The notes beneath the pieces were generated by a model. The model did not search any database. It had not been told where the DNA came from and saw only the letters and a program-made list of their open reading frames with translations. A program made the position numbers and the translations under genes. 58,975 nt of DNA from Actinomycetota bacterium (GTDB lineage Bacteria; Actinomycetota; Acidimicrobiia; IMCC26256; PALSA-610): positions 1-58,975 of the forward strand of contig SXIR01000170.1 in assembly GCA_005772765.1 (NCBI GenBank), given 5' to 3'. This document shows positions 1 through 9,400 of this stretch, one piece after another. The number at the start of each line of letters is the position of its first letter. Positions within the stretch are counted from its first letter, which is position 1.

Positions 1-3000
1 AGCGACGGGGGCACCATCACCATGTAGAAGGCGTCCCCCTCGTCGTTCAACATGCGTGCCGTTGCGACGTTGGCGATGGTGCCGTTGAGCGCGAGCGCGA
101 CTTGCGACTCCTCGGCCAACCGGTTGACGTATCCCTCGCCGTAGGCCCATGGAACCTGTCGACTTGCGAGCGCGACGTTGTCGAACGCGCCTTGGTTGCC
201 GAGGTACGTGACCTCTGGGCCTTGCGGCTCGAGGGTGAACTCCGAGACCCGTCGTCCGACGAGGTCGCCGTAGCGCCCGCGCCGGTAGACACGGAGCGGA
301 TCGCCTGATCCTGGGAGGCCGGGATCGTCGAGCAGTCGAGCCCAACCGTCGGTGCCGTCGAACTCCAAGTACTGCTTGCCTTCGGGTGGGGCGAGCGCGT
401 CGGGTGGCTCGAAGATCAACTCGCCGTTCTGGTACATGCGTCGCGGGCCTTCGTCGCGCGGTTCGTCGCGTAGCGATCGTCCGTCGTACTCCGGAGTGTC
501 CTCGATTTCGAGCACGTCCGCGATCGTGGGCATCACGTCGATCGTGAGCGCCGGGCGGTCGTCCACACGACCCGTGGCCTCGCCGGGGTAATGCACGAAG
601 AGCGGCACCCACATCACGTCGTCGAAGTTCGATTCCGAAACGCTGCGCAACGGTTCGTCGTTTTCGAACGCGATGCCGTGGTCGGCCCCGACCACGACGA
701 TCGAATCGTCCCAAGCGCGGTTTGCTTCGAGTTTGGTGACCAGGTTGCCCAGCACGGTGTCGGCGGCTTGCGTTTGGATGACGTGTCGTCGGAATGCCAC
801 GTCGGCCGACTCTTGGTCGCTCCAGGAGAAGTACCTCGACCCGGGCGCACCACCGATGACCGTGGTGTCACGCAAGTCGGGGAGATAATGCCATGGCTGG
901 TGTGGAAGTTCGACGTGAACGAAATCGAGTTGCGGTCGATCGCTCTCGGCGATCGACCGTTGGAAGCGACGGGCGGTGGGGAGGGCCTGGAGGGCGCCTT
1001 CGAACTCGTTGAACGAGAACTCGCTGCGCGACGGCGCGGCGAACTCGGTCCACAGGTCGCGGGTGACCGACACCAGGCCCCGGAAGCCGCCTCCCGTGCT
1101 CTGGTCGACACAGATGTTGGTCGGACACAACGACGTCACCGCTTCGTGCACGTTCATGGTGTACGAGCCCGACAGCGTTGTGAACACGCTCTCGGGATAC
1201 TCGCTCGCCGAGGGCAACGCGTCGTTCCGTTCTGGATACTGGCCGGTCACCAACGACGGTACGGCGGTCTGGGTGTACGGCGAGACGGTGGTCGCGTTGC
1301 GGTACCAGGTGGAGCGGTCAGCCAGGCGGGCGAAGTTCGGGAACAGGTCGGCGTCGACAGCGCCGGTCTCGTCGAGCAACGTCGATGTCGGCAGTTCGTC
1401 GAAGAGAATCATGACGACGCGTTTGGGGTTGCCGACATCGGAGTTGCCGCCAAAGGGGTCAGCGGTGCTGCCGAAGAACGCATCGCTGGCTGGCGAGAAG
1501 CCCAAGAACAGCAATCCGTAGAGCGCCCCGGCCACCGCGAGATAGCGCAACAGGAGTGCGACCTGGCGGAAACGAACCAACGCGACGATCGCGAGCGCGC
1601 CAACGACGAACGCCGTGATGACGAGCGGTGTCGGCGACCACGCGGTCAACGTCTTGGCGAACTGGAGCGCAAACAGGCCGAGGAGCGCTGCGAGCGCAAT
1701 GACGTGCACGGCGCGGCGCAATCGGGCCGACACCAAACTGGTTGTGAGTTCGAGGAGGTAGATCGCCAGTGGCGGTCCGACCACGATCAACACGGCGAAG
1801 ACGATGGCCTGGGTGCTGGTGACGTTGCGGTCGAGAAAGATGCTCGGGTTCTTGCCGAGGAGATCGAGCACCGGTTGGGCAAACGCGATGCCAGACGCGC
1901 CGAGCAACTCCGCGATCGACCGCAGTTCGAACGAGCGTGGTCCGAAACGCGGCGGGCGGGTCGTCGGATCGGTGATGCGACCCACCCAGGGTTGCCCGGA
2001 TAGCCGGATGAACGGACGTTCGACGAGGTGCCACGACACCACGGCGAAGGCGAGCGTGATTCCTGCGACGAGTGCGAGCCAGAGCGCGAGGTTGGCGTCG
2101 ATCGCACCGCTCGTCGTCCACTGCTCGATGCGCTTGATCACGATCAAGTGCCACAGGTAGATGCCGTACGAGATCGTGCCGAGCCAGACGATGATTCGAT
2201 TCTCGAAGACGCGCTGTTGGACGCGACTCGTGCCGTCGTTGAAGACCGCCGGGATGAGCAACAACAGTGCGACGAATCCGTAGACGAACGCGATGCCGAA
2301 TGTCTGCACGCGCGTCACCCGATCGAAGACGCTGACCGGCAGATTGAGTTGGAGCGCGACCCAGTAGGCCTGCGCCGCGAGGAGCCAACTGACGAGCGGG
2401 TTTGCGGCCAGCCGCTCGATCGGCCACGGCAGCCGCCCACCGGTCGCCCGCCACGCGCTGCCGACTGCGACCGCCATGCCGATCGCGAACCAGTCGAAGT
2501 AGCCGATGATCGTCTTGTCGAGCACCTGTTGGATCGGGAACCAGACACCGCGCGGAGCGAGCGTGTCGCCGGTCCGCCACAGGTACCAGATGCGGGTGAG
2601 CATCGTCGCGACGTAGAGCGCCGCCAGTCCAACGAGGTAGCCGCGCACCTTGCGGCGCGGTTCGGCGTCGGCGGGGGAAAGGCGAGCGAGGCCGGCGGCC
2701 AGCATCGGCAAGACGAGGTAGAAGGACACTTCGATCGCGAGGGTCCACTCGACGCCGAGACCGAACAACTGGTAGCCGCCGCGGTAGTTCCCGAGGAGTG
2801 CGTAACCGGTGAGCCAGTCCGTCCAGTCGCCAAAGGTGACGTAGGCGGCAATCGCGGCGGCTGAGAACGCAACCCAGTAGGCGGGGATGATGCGAAGGAA
2901 TCGGCGCGTATAGAAGCGCGCGTGATTCGGTGCTGCGCTGCCGACGAGATTGCTGACGACGAAGGGTCGGAACAGCAGAAAACCACTGATGAGAAAGAAC

Positions 3001-3185
3001 ACCGATACGCCGAAGTTGCCGAGCCGGTTGATCCACTCCCACGTTGCGTACTCGAGTGTGAAGACGTTGTAGTGCGTGACCGTGTGGTAGAGGAGCACGG
3101 CGAGCGCGGCGAACGCACGGAGCCCCTCGATGGCGCCGAAGCGGCCGCGGTCGTTGGCCTCGGTGGTCACGTCCTCGGCGGTCAC
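1..3185 (-). CDS. Fused acyltransferase-3 / sulfatase-like membrane protein (C-terminus cut by window edge)
   Basis: I translated this frame codon by codon from a GTG at 3185 to base 3 and found no stop, so it is one open ORF of at least 1060 codons. The track misses it because it has no stop inside the window. Residues about 10-385 are an OafA-like acyltransferase-3 domain (GLRAFAALAVLLYH near the start, FFLISGFLLFRP, EWTLAIEVSFYLVLP, ending HLVERPF). Four further hydrophobic segments follow at about 415-590, then an alkaline-phosphatase-superfamily domain: RVVMILFDELP, the nucleophile region YTQTAVPSLVTGQYPE with Thr rather than Cys/Ser, ELPHQPWHYLP and VVVGADHG. The expected role is transfer of an acyl group across the membrane onto a surface glycan, plus an extracytoplasmic sulfatase or phosphoglycerol-transferase-like step. 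The GTG start overlaps the upstream gene's stop as GTGA, implying translational coupling. The substrate is unknown. Confidence 0.85.
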   Translation of the reverse strand, partial: MTAEDVTTEANDRGRFGAIEGLRAFAALAVLLYHTVTHYNVFTLEYATWEWINRLGNFGVSVFFLISGFLLFRPFVVSNLVGSAAPNHARFYTRRFLRIIPAYWVAFSAAAIAAYVTFGDWTDWLTGYALLGNYRGGYQLFGLGVEWTLAIEVSFYLVLPMLAAGLARLSPADAEPRRKVRGYLVGLAALYVATMLTRIWYLWRTGDTLAPRGVWFPIQQVLDKTIIGYFDWFAIGMAVAVGSAWRATGGRLPWPIERLAANPLVSWLLAAQAYWVALQLNLPVSVFDRVTRVQTFGIAFVYGFVALLLLIPAVFNDGTSRVQQRVFENRIIVWLGTISYGIYLWHLIVIKRIEQWTTSGAIDANLALWLALVAGITLAFAVVSWHLVERPFIRLSGQPWVGRITDPTTRPPRFGPRSFELRSIAELLGASGIAFAQPVLDLLGKNPSIFLDRNVTSTQAIVFAVLIVVGPPLAIYLLELTTSLVSARLRRAVHVIALAALLGLFALQFAKTLTAWSPTPLVITAFVVGALAIVALVRFRQVALLLRYLAVAGALYGLLFLGFSPASDAFFGSTADPFGGNSDVGNPKRVVMILFDELPTSTLLDETGAVDADLFPNFARLADRSTWYRNATTVSPYTQTAVPSLVTGQYPERNDALPSASEYPESVFTTLSGSYTMNVHEAVTSLCPTNICVDQSTGGGFRGLVSVTRDLWTEFAAPSRSEFSFNEFEGALQALPTARRFQRSIAESDRPQLDFVHVELPHQPWHYLPDLRDTTVIGGAPGSRYFSWSDQESADVAFRRHVIQTQAADTVLGNLVTKLEANRAWDDSIVVVGADHGIAFENDEPLRSVSESNFDDVMWVPLFVHYPGEATGRVDDRPALTIDVMPTIADVLEIEDTPEYDGRSLRDEPRDEGPRRMYQNGELIFEPPDALAPPEGKQYLEFDGTDGWARLLDDPGLPGSGDPLRVYRRGRYGDLVGRRVSEFTLEPQGPEVTYLGNQGAFDNVALASRQVPWAYGEGYVNRLAEESQVALALNGTIANVATARMLNDEGDAFYMVMVPPS

Positions 3186-4501
3186 GGCGTCACGCTGCCG
3201 AGTTGCGGGGTGAAGAAGAACTGTGACCAGGCAGCTCGTTCCAGGTGAAGACCGTCGTACGCGATCAGACCTATCCCCGTTTCGTCGGCGAGGGCCGGTT
3301 CGTCGACCGTCAAGAGCCGATCCTTGTTCACCGAGACCGCGATCTGTGACCCCGAGTACTCGATGTTGATCGCAACACCGGGAGCATTCGAGACCAGCGG
3401 CAGGCTGCCGAGCCTGGTTTCGACCCCATCGACCCGCTTGGCCAGGTTCCAGGTCGCGAAGCCCGGCACAGCCGTCAAGTACAAGCAGTTCTCGGCGTCG
3501 CGGCACCGGAATGCGACGCCGGCACCGGTTTGGTGCGGCATCATCGCGATCTGAACGACTCCGTCGCTCGCAGCTGCGTCGACGAGCGCGAGGTTCGGCG
3601 AGCCGTCCGACGCACGTTCGGTCAGCACCGCTCGTCCGTCTGCGATCGCGAAGTCGCCGTTGACTTCGCGCCAGGCAATGCTGCCGTCGCCCGCGGCGAG
3701 ATCGGAGGAATCGTCGCGGTCGAACTCGTCGCCGATCACCGCCACCTCCGCGGTGACGAGACCTTCGGACTCGACGGGGATCGCGGCGAAGTTCGCCCAC
3801 CGTGCCGTGGCGGCGCTCTGCGGCTCGCGGAGGGAAAGGCCCGCACCGCCCTCTTCGCGGAACTCGGGGTCGCGCACGGTGAGCGCCTCGACGCCATCGA
3901 TCGAAATCGTGATGACCTCTTCGACGGTTGTCACCGACACCTCGGTCGAATCGGCGATCGGGACGATTCCGAGATTGCCTGCCTCGACCTCGATCCCGCC
4001 GGTCACCTTGATGAGGTTCCAGGTGCCGAGTTGCGGAACCGCTTCGACTCGCCAGCAGTTCGCGGCATTCCGGCATCGAAATGCCAGTCCGAGCCCCGGC
4101 GCCATCACGTCGGCGACGACACTGATCCGGGCGTTGGGCGCGGCGACAGGGAGCAGGGCGAGACTCAGCCCGCCATCGGCGGACGTGACGGCGGCTTGGC
4201 CGTCACCGACGTTCCAGGTTCCCTTGACCTCGCGCCAGCGCTTCCCGCTCGACGCGACGCCCAGTGCGTCGGTTTCCGAGCGGTCGAAATCATCCGCGCC
4301 TCCAGGCGGCGGCACGGGCAGTTCCTCCGCGCCGATGTCAGGATCGTCGACAACGTTGGGCGCAGTGAGACGATCGAGCCCGACGCCGAGCCCGAAAAGT
4401 CCGACCACGGTGACACCCAACAGGACTCGAGCCGCGACCGACCGGTCGGAGGCCGCCCGCGGGGCGGCGGCAGGGGGCGGCGAGGTCGGGTCGGCATTCA
4501 T
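3182..4501 (-). CDS. Membrane-anchored protein with two tandem concanavalin/LamG-like domains
   Basis: 439 residues from the ATG at 4501. The track's longer start (4705) adds an Arg-rich, shadow-like extension and would run through the -10-like box, so I reject it. Residues about 22-45 form one transmembrane segment (VLLGVTVVGLFGLGVGLDRL) after a Pro/Ala-rich cytoplasmic stub. Two repeats of about 165 residues follow, each starting with an FDR-type motif, then W(R)EV(K/N)G, GLAFRCRNAANCW in the first and GVAFRCRDAENCL in the second, and a TWNL strand. This all-beta repeat looks like a concanavalin-like sugar-binding fold. The protein is probably displayed outside the cell and may bring the acyltransferase-sulfatase encoded just downstream to its glycan. 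The stop overlaps that gene's GTG. No catalytic residues were recognised. Confidence 0.8.
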   Translation of the reverse strand: MNADPTSPPPAAAPRAASDRSVAARVLLGVTVVGLFGLGVGLDRLTAPNVVDDPDIGAEELPVPPPGGADDFDRSETDALGVASSGKRWREVKGTWNVGDGQAAVTSADGGLSLALLPVAAPNARISVVADVMAPGLGLAFRCRNAANCWRVEAVPQLGTWNLIKVTGGIEVEAGNLGIVPIADSTEVSVTTVEEVITISIDGVEALTVRDPEFREEGGAGLSLREPQSAATARWANFAAIPVESEGLVTAEVAVIGDEFDRDDSSDLAAGDGSIAWREVNGDFAIADGRAVLTERASDGSPNLALVDAAASDGVVQIAMMPHQTGAGVAFRCRDAENCLYLTAVPGFATWNLAKRVDGVETRLGSLPLVSNAPGVAINIEYSGSQIAVSVNKDRLLTVDEPALADETGIGLIAYDGLHLERAAWSQFFFTPQLGSVTP

Positions 4502-4515
4502 GTGGGGGATCGGTG

Positions 4516-4521
4516 AGGATA
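4516..4521 (-). promoter_or_regulatory. Putative -10 box for the 4501 operon
   Basis: On the minus strand TATCCT lies 14 nt before the ATG at 4501, which would give a very short leader of about 8 nt. The best -35 candidate (TGGTCA, 18-bp spacer) is weak. Based only on similarity to the TAnnnT consensus. Confidence 0.35.
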
Positions 4522-4695
4522 GGTCCCGGACCGACGACCTGACCAGGCGCGGCGTTCCCGAGCGGCGCGCGTCACCACCGCGGCGGTGTCTGACGAGCCG
4601 CCTTGACGACGCGTCAGCGTTCCGCGAACCTGGCGCACCCCGAATTCTCGGGGTCGACACGTCGTGTTCGCACACCAGCAACCGGGGACGGTTCG

Positions 4696-6486
4696 ATGAC
4701 ACCAACGCCGGGCGGCGGCCGGGCGCAACGATTGGGCGCCATCGCGCCGGCCCTCGTGCTGTTCGTGGTCGGGGTCGTGGTCCCCGTACTCGTCGCCCGC
4801 CACTACAGCGCCCTCGGCGCTCCGAGGGGCGACGACTGGTCGTACCTCCGAACCCTGTTCACGTGGGTGGACACCGGGGAACTGAACTTCAACAACTGGG
4901 TGTCGATGACGTTGCTCGGCCAGCTGGTCGTCGCCGCTCCGGTGGTTTGGCTCTTCGGACGAGACATCGCCGTGGTGCAGACCCTGGTGGCGTTGGGTGG
5001 GTTCCTCGGGCTTCTTTCCGTGCTCGGCTGGGGCAAGTATCTCGACGGGCGACGCACCACAGGACTCGGGTTGGCGCTGGTCGTCGCGTCGGGCCCGATG
5101 TACGGCACGCTTGCCGTGAGCTTCATGACCGACGTCCCCGGTGTTGCTGCGTCGTGCGCGGCGGTGTTGTGCGGCCTGTACGCCGCGTCGGCGCCGAACA
5201 GATTGGCACGCGGTCTCCTCGGCGCGTTCGCCTTCGGGCTGTTCGGATTCACGATCCGTCAGTACTGCGTCGTGCCGGTTGTCGCGGTCACGGTTGTCGC
5301 CTGCTTGCTCGCCCGAACCGAAGGCGATCGAGGGTTTCAGCGAAAAGCGCTCTTGGGGGCTGCATCGATCGTGGGACTCGCCGTGCTCTTTCTCGTTGGG
5401 TGGAGCGCGGTGCCCGACGCGAAGGCGTTGAGCCCCAAGTGGCCCGACGGCCATGCGGTGCGTGCGTTGGTGTACGAAGGCGGCGGCATGTTGCGTCTCG
5501 CGGGGTTGTGGCTGGCCCCGGTCCTCGTCTGGGCGGGTCCGAGCGCGATCGTGCGGCGAGCGTGGCGCGCGTCATCGTGGATCACGGTGATTGCGGCCGG
5601 TTCGTGCGCCCTCGTGCTCGCCTTCACCGGACGAAACGCCCCGCGGATCGCCTTTGCGGGGAACTACTTCGTTCCCGATGGGATCCTGTCGAACGGAGTG
5701 AGCGCCGGGCCGCGCCCGGACTTGGTGCCGTCACCGTGGTGGGGGGTGCTCATTCTCGTGGGCACGGTCGGCGCCGTCGTGTTGGCGATTGCGATGGTCC
5801 CGGTCACGGTTGCGTGTTGGAAGCGGCTTCGCAGCCGCGATCTTTCTTTGCGCGACCCCGTCACCGTGTTGTTGGCGCTGACCAGCTTCGGATACGCCGC
5901 GACCTATGCGCTCGCCGCGCTGGTCGGGTTGCCGCTCTACGACCGCTATGTGTTGCCGATCATTCCGCTGGCCGGCGCTTCACTCATCCGGGCGGCACAC
6001 CTCGAGCGAGTCGCAGGAAACGCCGATGCGACACCACCGCGCCAGATGTCGTGGCGCCCTGCGGTGGCCGTGCTCGTCATCACGTCGGCGCTCGGGATGC
6101 TCTACACCGTCGACTCCGCGTCGTTCGACGGTGTTCGTTGGGGCGTGGCGAGCGACGCGACTCGCGCGGGCTGGCATCCGAAGCAGGTCGGCGGCAACTT
6201 CGAATGGATCAACTACTTCTCGGCCTCGCCCGGCTCGCTGGCGCGACGGCGGGCCCGCATCTGTGTTGTTGTGGTGCTGCGCGAGAACGGCCAGGGACCC
6301 ATGACCGCAGCACCACCGATCACCGATATCGCGGGTACCGAAATACGCGGGACGTACCGGCCGCCGTTTCGCGATCCGGTCGATGTCGTCGCGGTTCGCA
6401 ACCGACGTCCGTGCTGGCCGGGATTGGTGCCGGTCGAGCCCGTTCTCGGCGGAGATGAGGCGGCCGCCGCGGTGATCGGCCGATGA
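4696..6486 (+). CDS. Polytopic membrane protein, GT-C (GT39-like) glycosyltransferase candidate
   Basis: About 596 residues, many hydrophobic segments. ATG 4696 is preceded by GGGGACGG at suitable distance; the track's 4603 start adds a charged extension and is less likely. An early loop between the first two membrane spans carries GDDWSYLRTLFTW and NNWVSMTLLGQL. A conserved acidic loop after the first membrane span is typical of GT-C enzymes that use polyprenyl-phosphate sugars. The protein is a clear paralogue of the product at 10898 (same DDWSYLRTLF and WVSMTL motifs, LYDRYVLP versus IFDRYVLT later). It overlaps the AftD-like gene as ATGA. A role in transferring a sugar to an extracytoplasmic glycan is inference; no donor can be named. 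Confidence 0.75.
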   Translation: MTPTPGGGRAQRLGAIAPALVLFVVGVVVPVLVARHYSALGAPRGDDWSYLRTLFTWVDTGELNFNNWVSMTLLGQLVVAAPVVWLFGRDIAVVQTLVALGGFLGLLSVLGWGKYLDGRRTTGLGLALVVASGPMYGTLAVSFMTDVPGVAASCAAVLCGLYAASAPNRLARGLLGAFAFGLFGFTIRQYCVVPVVAVTVVACLLARTEGDRGFQRKALLGAASIVGLAVLFLVGWSAVPDAKALSPKWPDGHAVRALVYEGGGMLRLAGLWLAPVLVWAGPSAIVRRAWRASSWITVIAAGSCALVLAFTGRNAPRIAFAGNYFVPDGILSNGVSAGPRPDLVPSPWWGVLILVGTVGAVVLAIAMVPVTVACWKRLRSRDLSLRDPVTVLLALTSFGYAATYALAALVGLPLYDRYVLPIIPLAGASLIRAAHLERVAGNADATPPRQMSWRPAVAVLVITSALGMLYTVDSASFDGVRWGVASDATRAGWHPKQVGGNFEWINYFSASPGSLARRRARICVVVVLRENGQGPMTAAPPITDIAGTEIRGTYRPPFRDPVDVVAVRNRRPCWPGLVPVEPVLGGDEAAAAVIGR

Positions 6487-9400
6487 CCGACGCCCGTTCG
6501 TTGCCTCGCCCACTGATGTTCGGTCGTCTCGCCGAGCCGCGCGTGCAGCGGCTCGGCATCGCCGTCTTCGCGGCGCTTTGTTACGTCCCGCTGCTGTTGA
6601 CCGATCCGGGCAAGGTCCACGCGGATACGAAGAGCTACTTGTATCTCGATCCTTCGCGGCTCCTCGCCGGTGCGCGGTCGATGTGGGATCCCGAGATCGG
6701 CTTGGGGACGACGAGCCACCAGACGATTGGGTATCTGTTTCCGCTCGGCCCGTACTACTGGTTCACGATCGACGTGTTGGGAATGCCGGCGTGGATCGCG
6801 CAGCGGCTTGCGTTGGGAACGATGCTGTTCGCGGCCGGCATGGGCGTGCGGTATCTCCTGCGCGTCGTCGGGATCGGGGGCGCAGGGGTCGCCGTTGGCA
6901 TGATGGCCTACACCTTCACGCCGTACGTGCTCCAGTACTCGGCGCGCTTGAGCGTCTTGCTCGGTCCGTGGTCGGCGTTGCCGTGGTTGACGGCCTTCAC
7001 GATGTTGGCCCTCCGGCATGGCGGGTGGCGTTACCCGGCGCTCATCGCGCTGACGATCCAACTCGTTGGCTCCATCAACCTCACTGCCATCGTGCTCGTC
7101 GTCATCGGTCCGGTGCTCTGGGCTCCGTACGCGGTGATGGCGTTGCGTGAATGCGACTGGCGTCGGGTTGGTGGGCTCGCAGTGCGCGTCGCGTCGTTGT
7201 CCGTGTTCGCGTCGTTGTGGTGGATGTCGGGTTTGTGGGTCGAAGGCGGCTACGGGCTCAGCATCTTGCGGTTCACCGAGTCGATCCAGACCGTGGCCGC
7301 GACGTCGTATCCGTACGAGTTGTTACGCGGGCTCGGGTACTGGTTCTTCTACGGGAGAGACCGCATCGGTCACTGGAACGACGCGTTCTTGGTGTACTCG
7401 CTCAACGCATCGGTCGTCTTCGCAAGCCTTGCGATCCCGGCGCTGGCGTTCGCCGCCGCGGCCGTGACCCGATGGCGGCTCAAGGGCTATTTCGCGTTGC
7501 TCGTGTTGATCGGCGTGGCGATCGCCGTGGGATCCGCGCCGTACGACGACCCGTCGCCCCTCGGTTCGGTGTACAAGTCGTTTGCGACGACCTCGACGGT
7601 GGGGTTTGCCCTGCGCAGCACGGCGCGCGCTGCGCCGCTCATGGTGCTGGGATTGAGCGTCCTATTGGCCGCTGGCGTGACGGCATTCACCCGCGAACTG
7701 CGTGCGCTCGGGCGCACCAGGAGCGCCACGCTGATCCCCATCGTGATCGTGGGTCTTGTACTGCTCAACGCGCCAGGCGTCTGGAAGGGGAGCTATTACA
7801 GCGACTATCTCGCCCGCGACGAAGCGATCCCGCAGTATTGGACCGACGCACTCGCCGACCTCGACGCTGCGTCCCACGACACGAGGGTGTTGGCACTGCC
7901 GGGTGCCGACTTCGCCGCGTACCGATGGGGTGACACCGTCGATCCGATCGAACCCGGGCTGATCGATCGTCCGTACATCGCTCGCGAACTGGTTCCGTGG
8001 GGATCCGAAGCCACGACGAACCTCCTCGTTGCGCTCGATCGTCGGTTGCAGGAGGGGACGCTCGATCCCGACGCCGTTGCGCCCATCGCTCGGCTCATGG
8101 GCGTTGGCGACATCGTGTTGCGTTTCGATCTCGAAACAGACCGCTTCACGTTGATACCCGCCGGCCCGCTGTGGCAGACGTTCACCGACGCAAACGCCGA
8201 CACGGGTTTGCCCGACGGATTACGTGAGCCCGTGGGCTACGGCGACGAGATCCCGGGTTCGCTGCGATTCCCCGAGCTCGGCGACCTGGCCCGGCCGCCG
8301 TCGGAGGATCCCGACCCGCCGCCCGTCGCGGTCGTCGGTGTCGACGACCCGGTTCCAGTAGTTCGTTCGAAATCGGCCGTGCCGATCGTCGTCTCGGGCG
8401 ACGGCGACGGCCTCGTCGACCTCGCGGCAGCAGGTGTCATCGACGGCCACAGCCCCATCGTCTACTCGGGGTCGAATGCCGACGATCCTCGCGTGCTGCG
8501 CGATCTTCCCGATGGGGCCGTCCTCGTGGTCACCGACTCGAACCGTCGGCGCGGGATGCGCTGGGCCGGTCTCTACACGAACTACGGCTACACCGAAGTC
8601 GCGGGTGAAGAGCCGCTCCTCGATGATCTGCTCGACCAACGCCTCGTCGTCTTCCCCGACGCGGGCGACGACGCCGCGACGGTGACCGAACTGCGCGGCA
8701 TCGCGGACCTCCGCGCATCGCGCTACGGCACGGCTTCGTTCGGCTACAGCCCGGGTGAACGCCCGGCCATGATGTTCGACGGGAACCGCGAGACGTCGTG
8801 GGTTGTCGACGGCGGGTCGGAACTCACGAACCAATGGGTGACGATGGCGTTCGACGCGCCGATCACCACCGATCGCATCGAGATCGTGCAACCTCGAACG
8901 CAACGTACTCGGCGCTTCCTGTCGCGGATTTCGGTGCGGTTCGACGGTGGCCCGCGCGAGTTCTTCGACCTCGGGGCTGCGTCGCGGCGAATCGGCGGCC
9001 AGGCGCTGACGTTCGAAACGCGCACCTTCGAGCGGCTCGAGATCCGCATGGAAGCGACGAGCGGCGGCGGCGGGATCTACCTCGGAAACCTCAATCCCAT
9101 CGGCATTGCCGAGCTGCGAATCCGTGACACCGATCGCGGTCGTCGCATCCGGGTCGAGGAAGTCGCCCGGGTGCCGGTCGACCTCCTCGACGCGCTCGGA
9201 GCCGACAGCGACGGACATCCACTCGCGTTTGCCTTTGCTCGCGACCTGACGATGGACGGCACGAACCTGTGGCGCCGCTTCGAGGTGCCGAGTACGCGCT
9301 CGTTCGGATTGTCGGGGACGCTCCAGCTCAGCTCGTTTGCGGACGACGCCATCATCGACGAACTCCTCGGTATCCCGGCTGCGCGCGATGGCGGTGTCAC

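Noticed and set aside
591-2003. 470-residue plus-strand ORF opposite the acyltransferase-sulfatase
   Set aside because: Arg/Glu/Asp-rich low-complexity translation typical of the antisense frame of a high-GC gene; the minus strand gives coherent domain motifs.
1950-2040. A stop or frameshift separating acyltransferase and sulfatase genes
   Set aside because: I translated every codon from 3185 to about 1400 and the frame is open; both domains share the same phase.
1459-3042. 527-residue minus-strand ORF
   Set aside because: Out-of-frame shadow of the true minus-strand frame, which starts at GTG 3185 and reads clear acyltransferase motifs.
3660-6458. 932-residue plus-strand ORF
   Set aside because: Arg-rich shadow that runs across two real genes in other frames.
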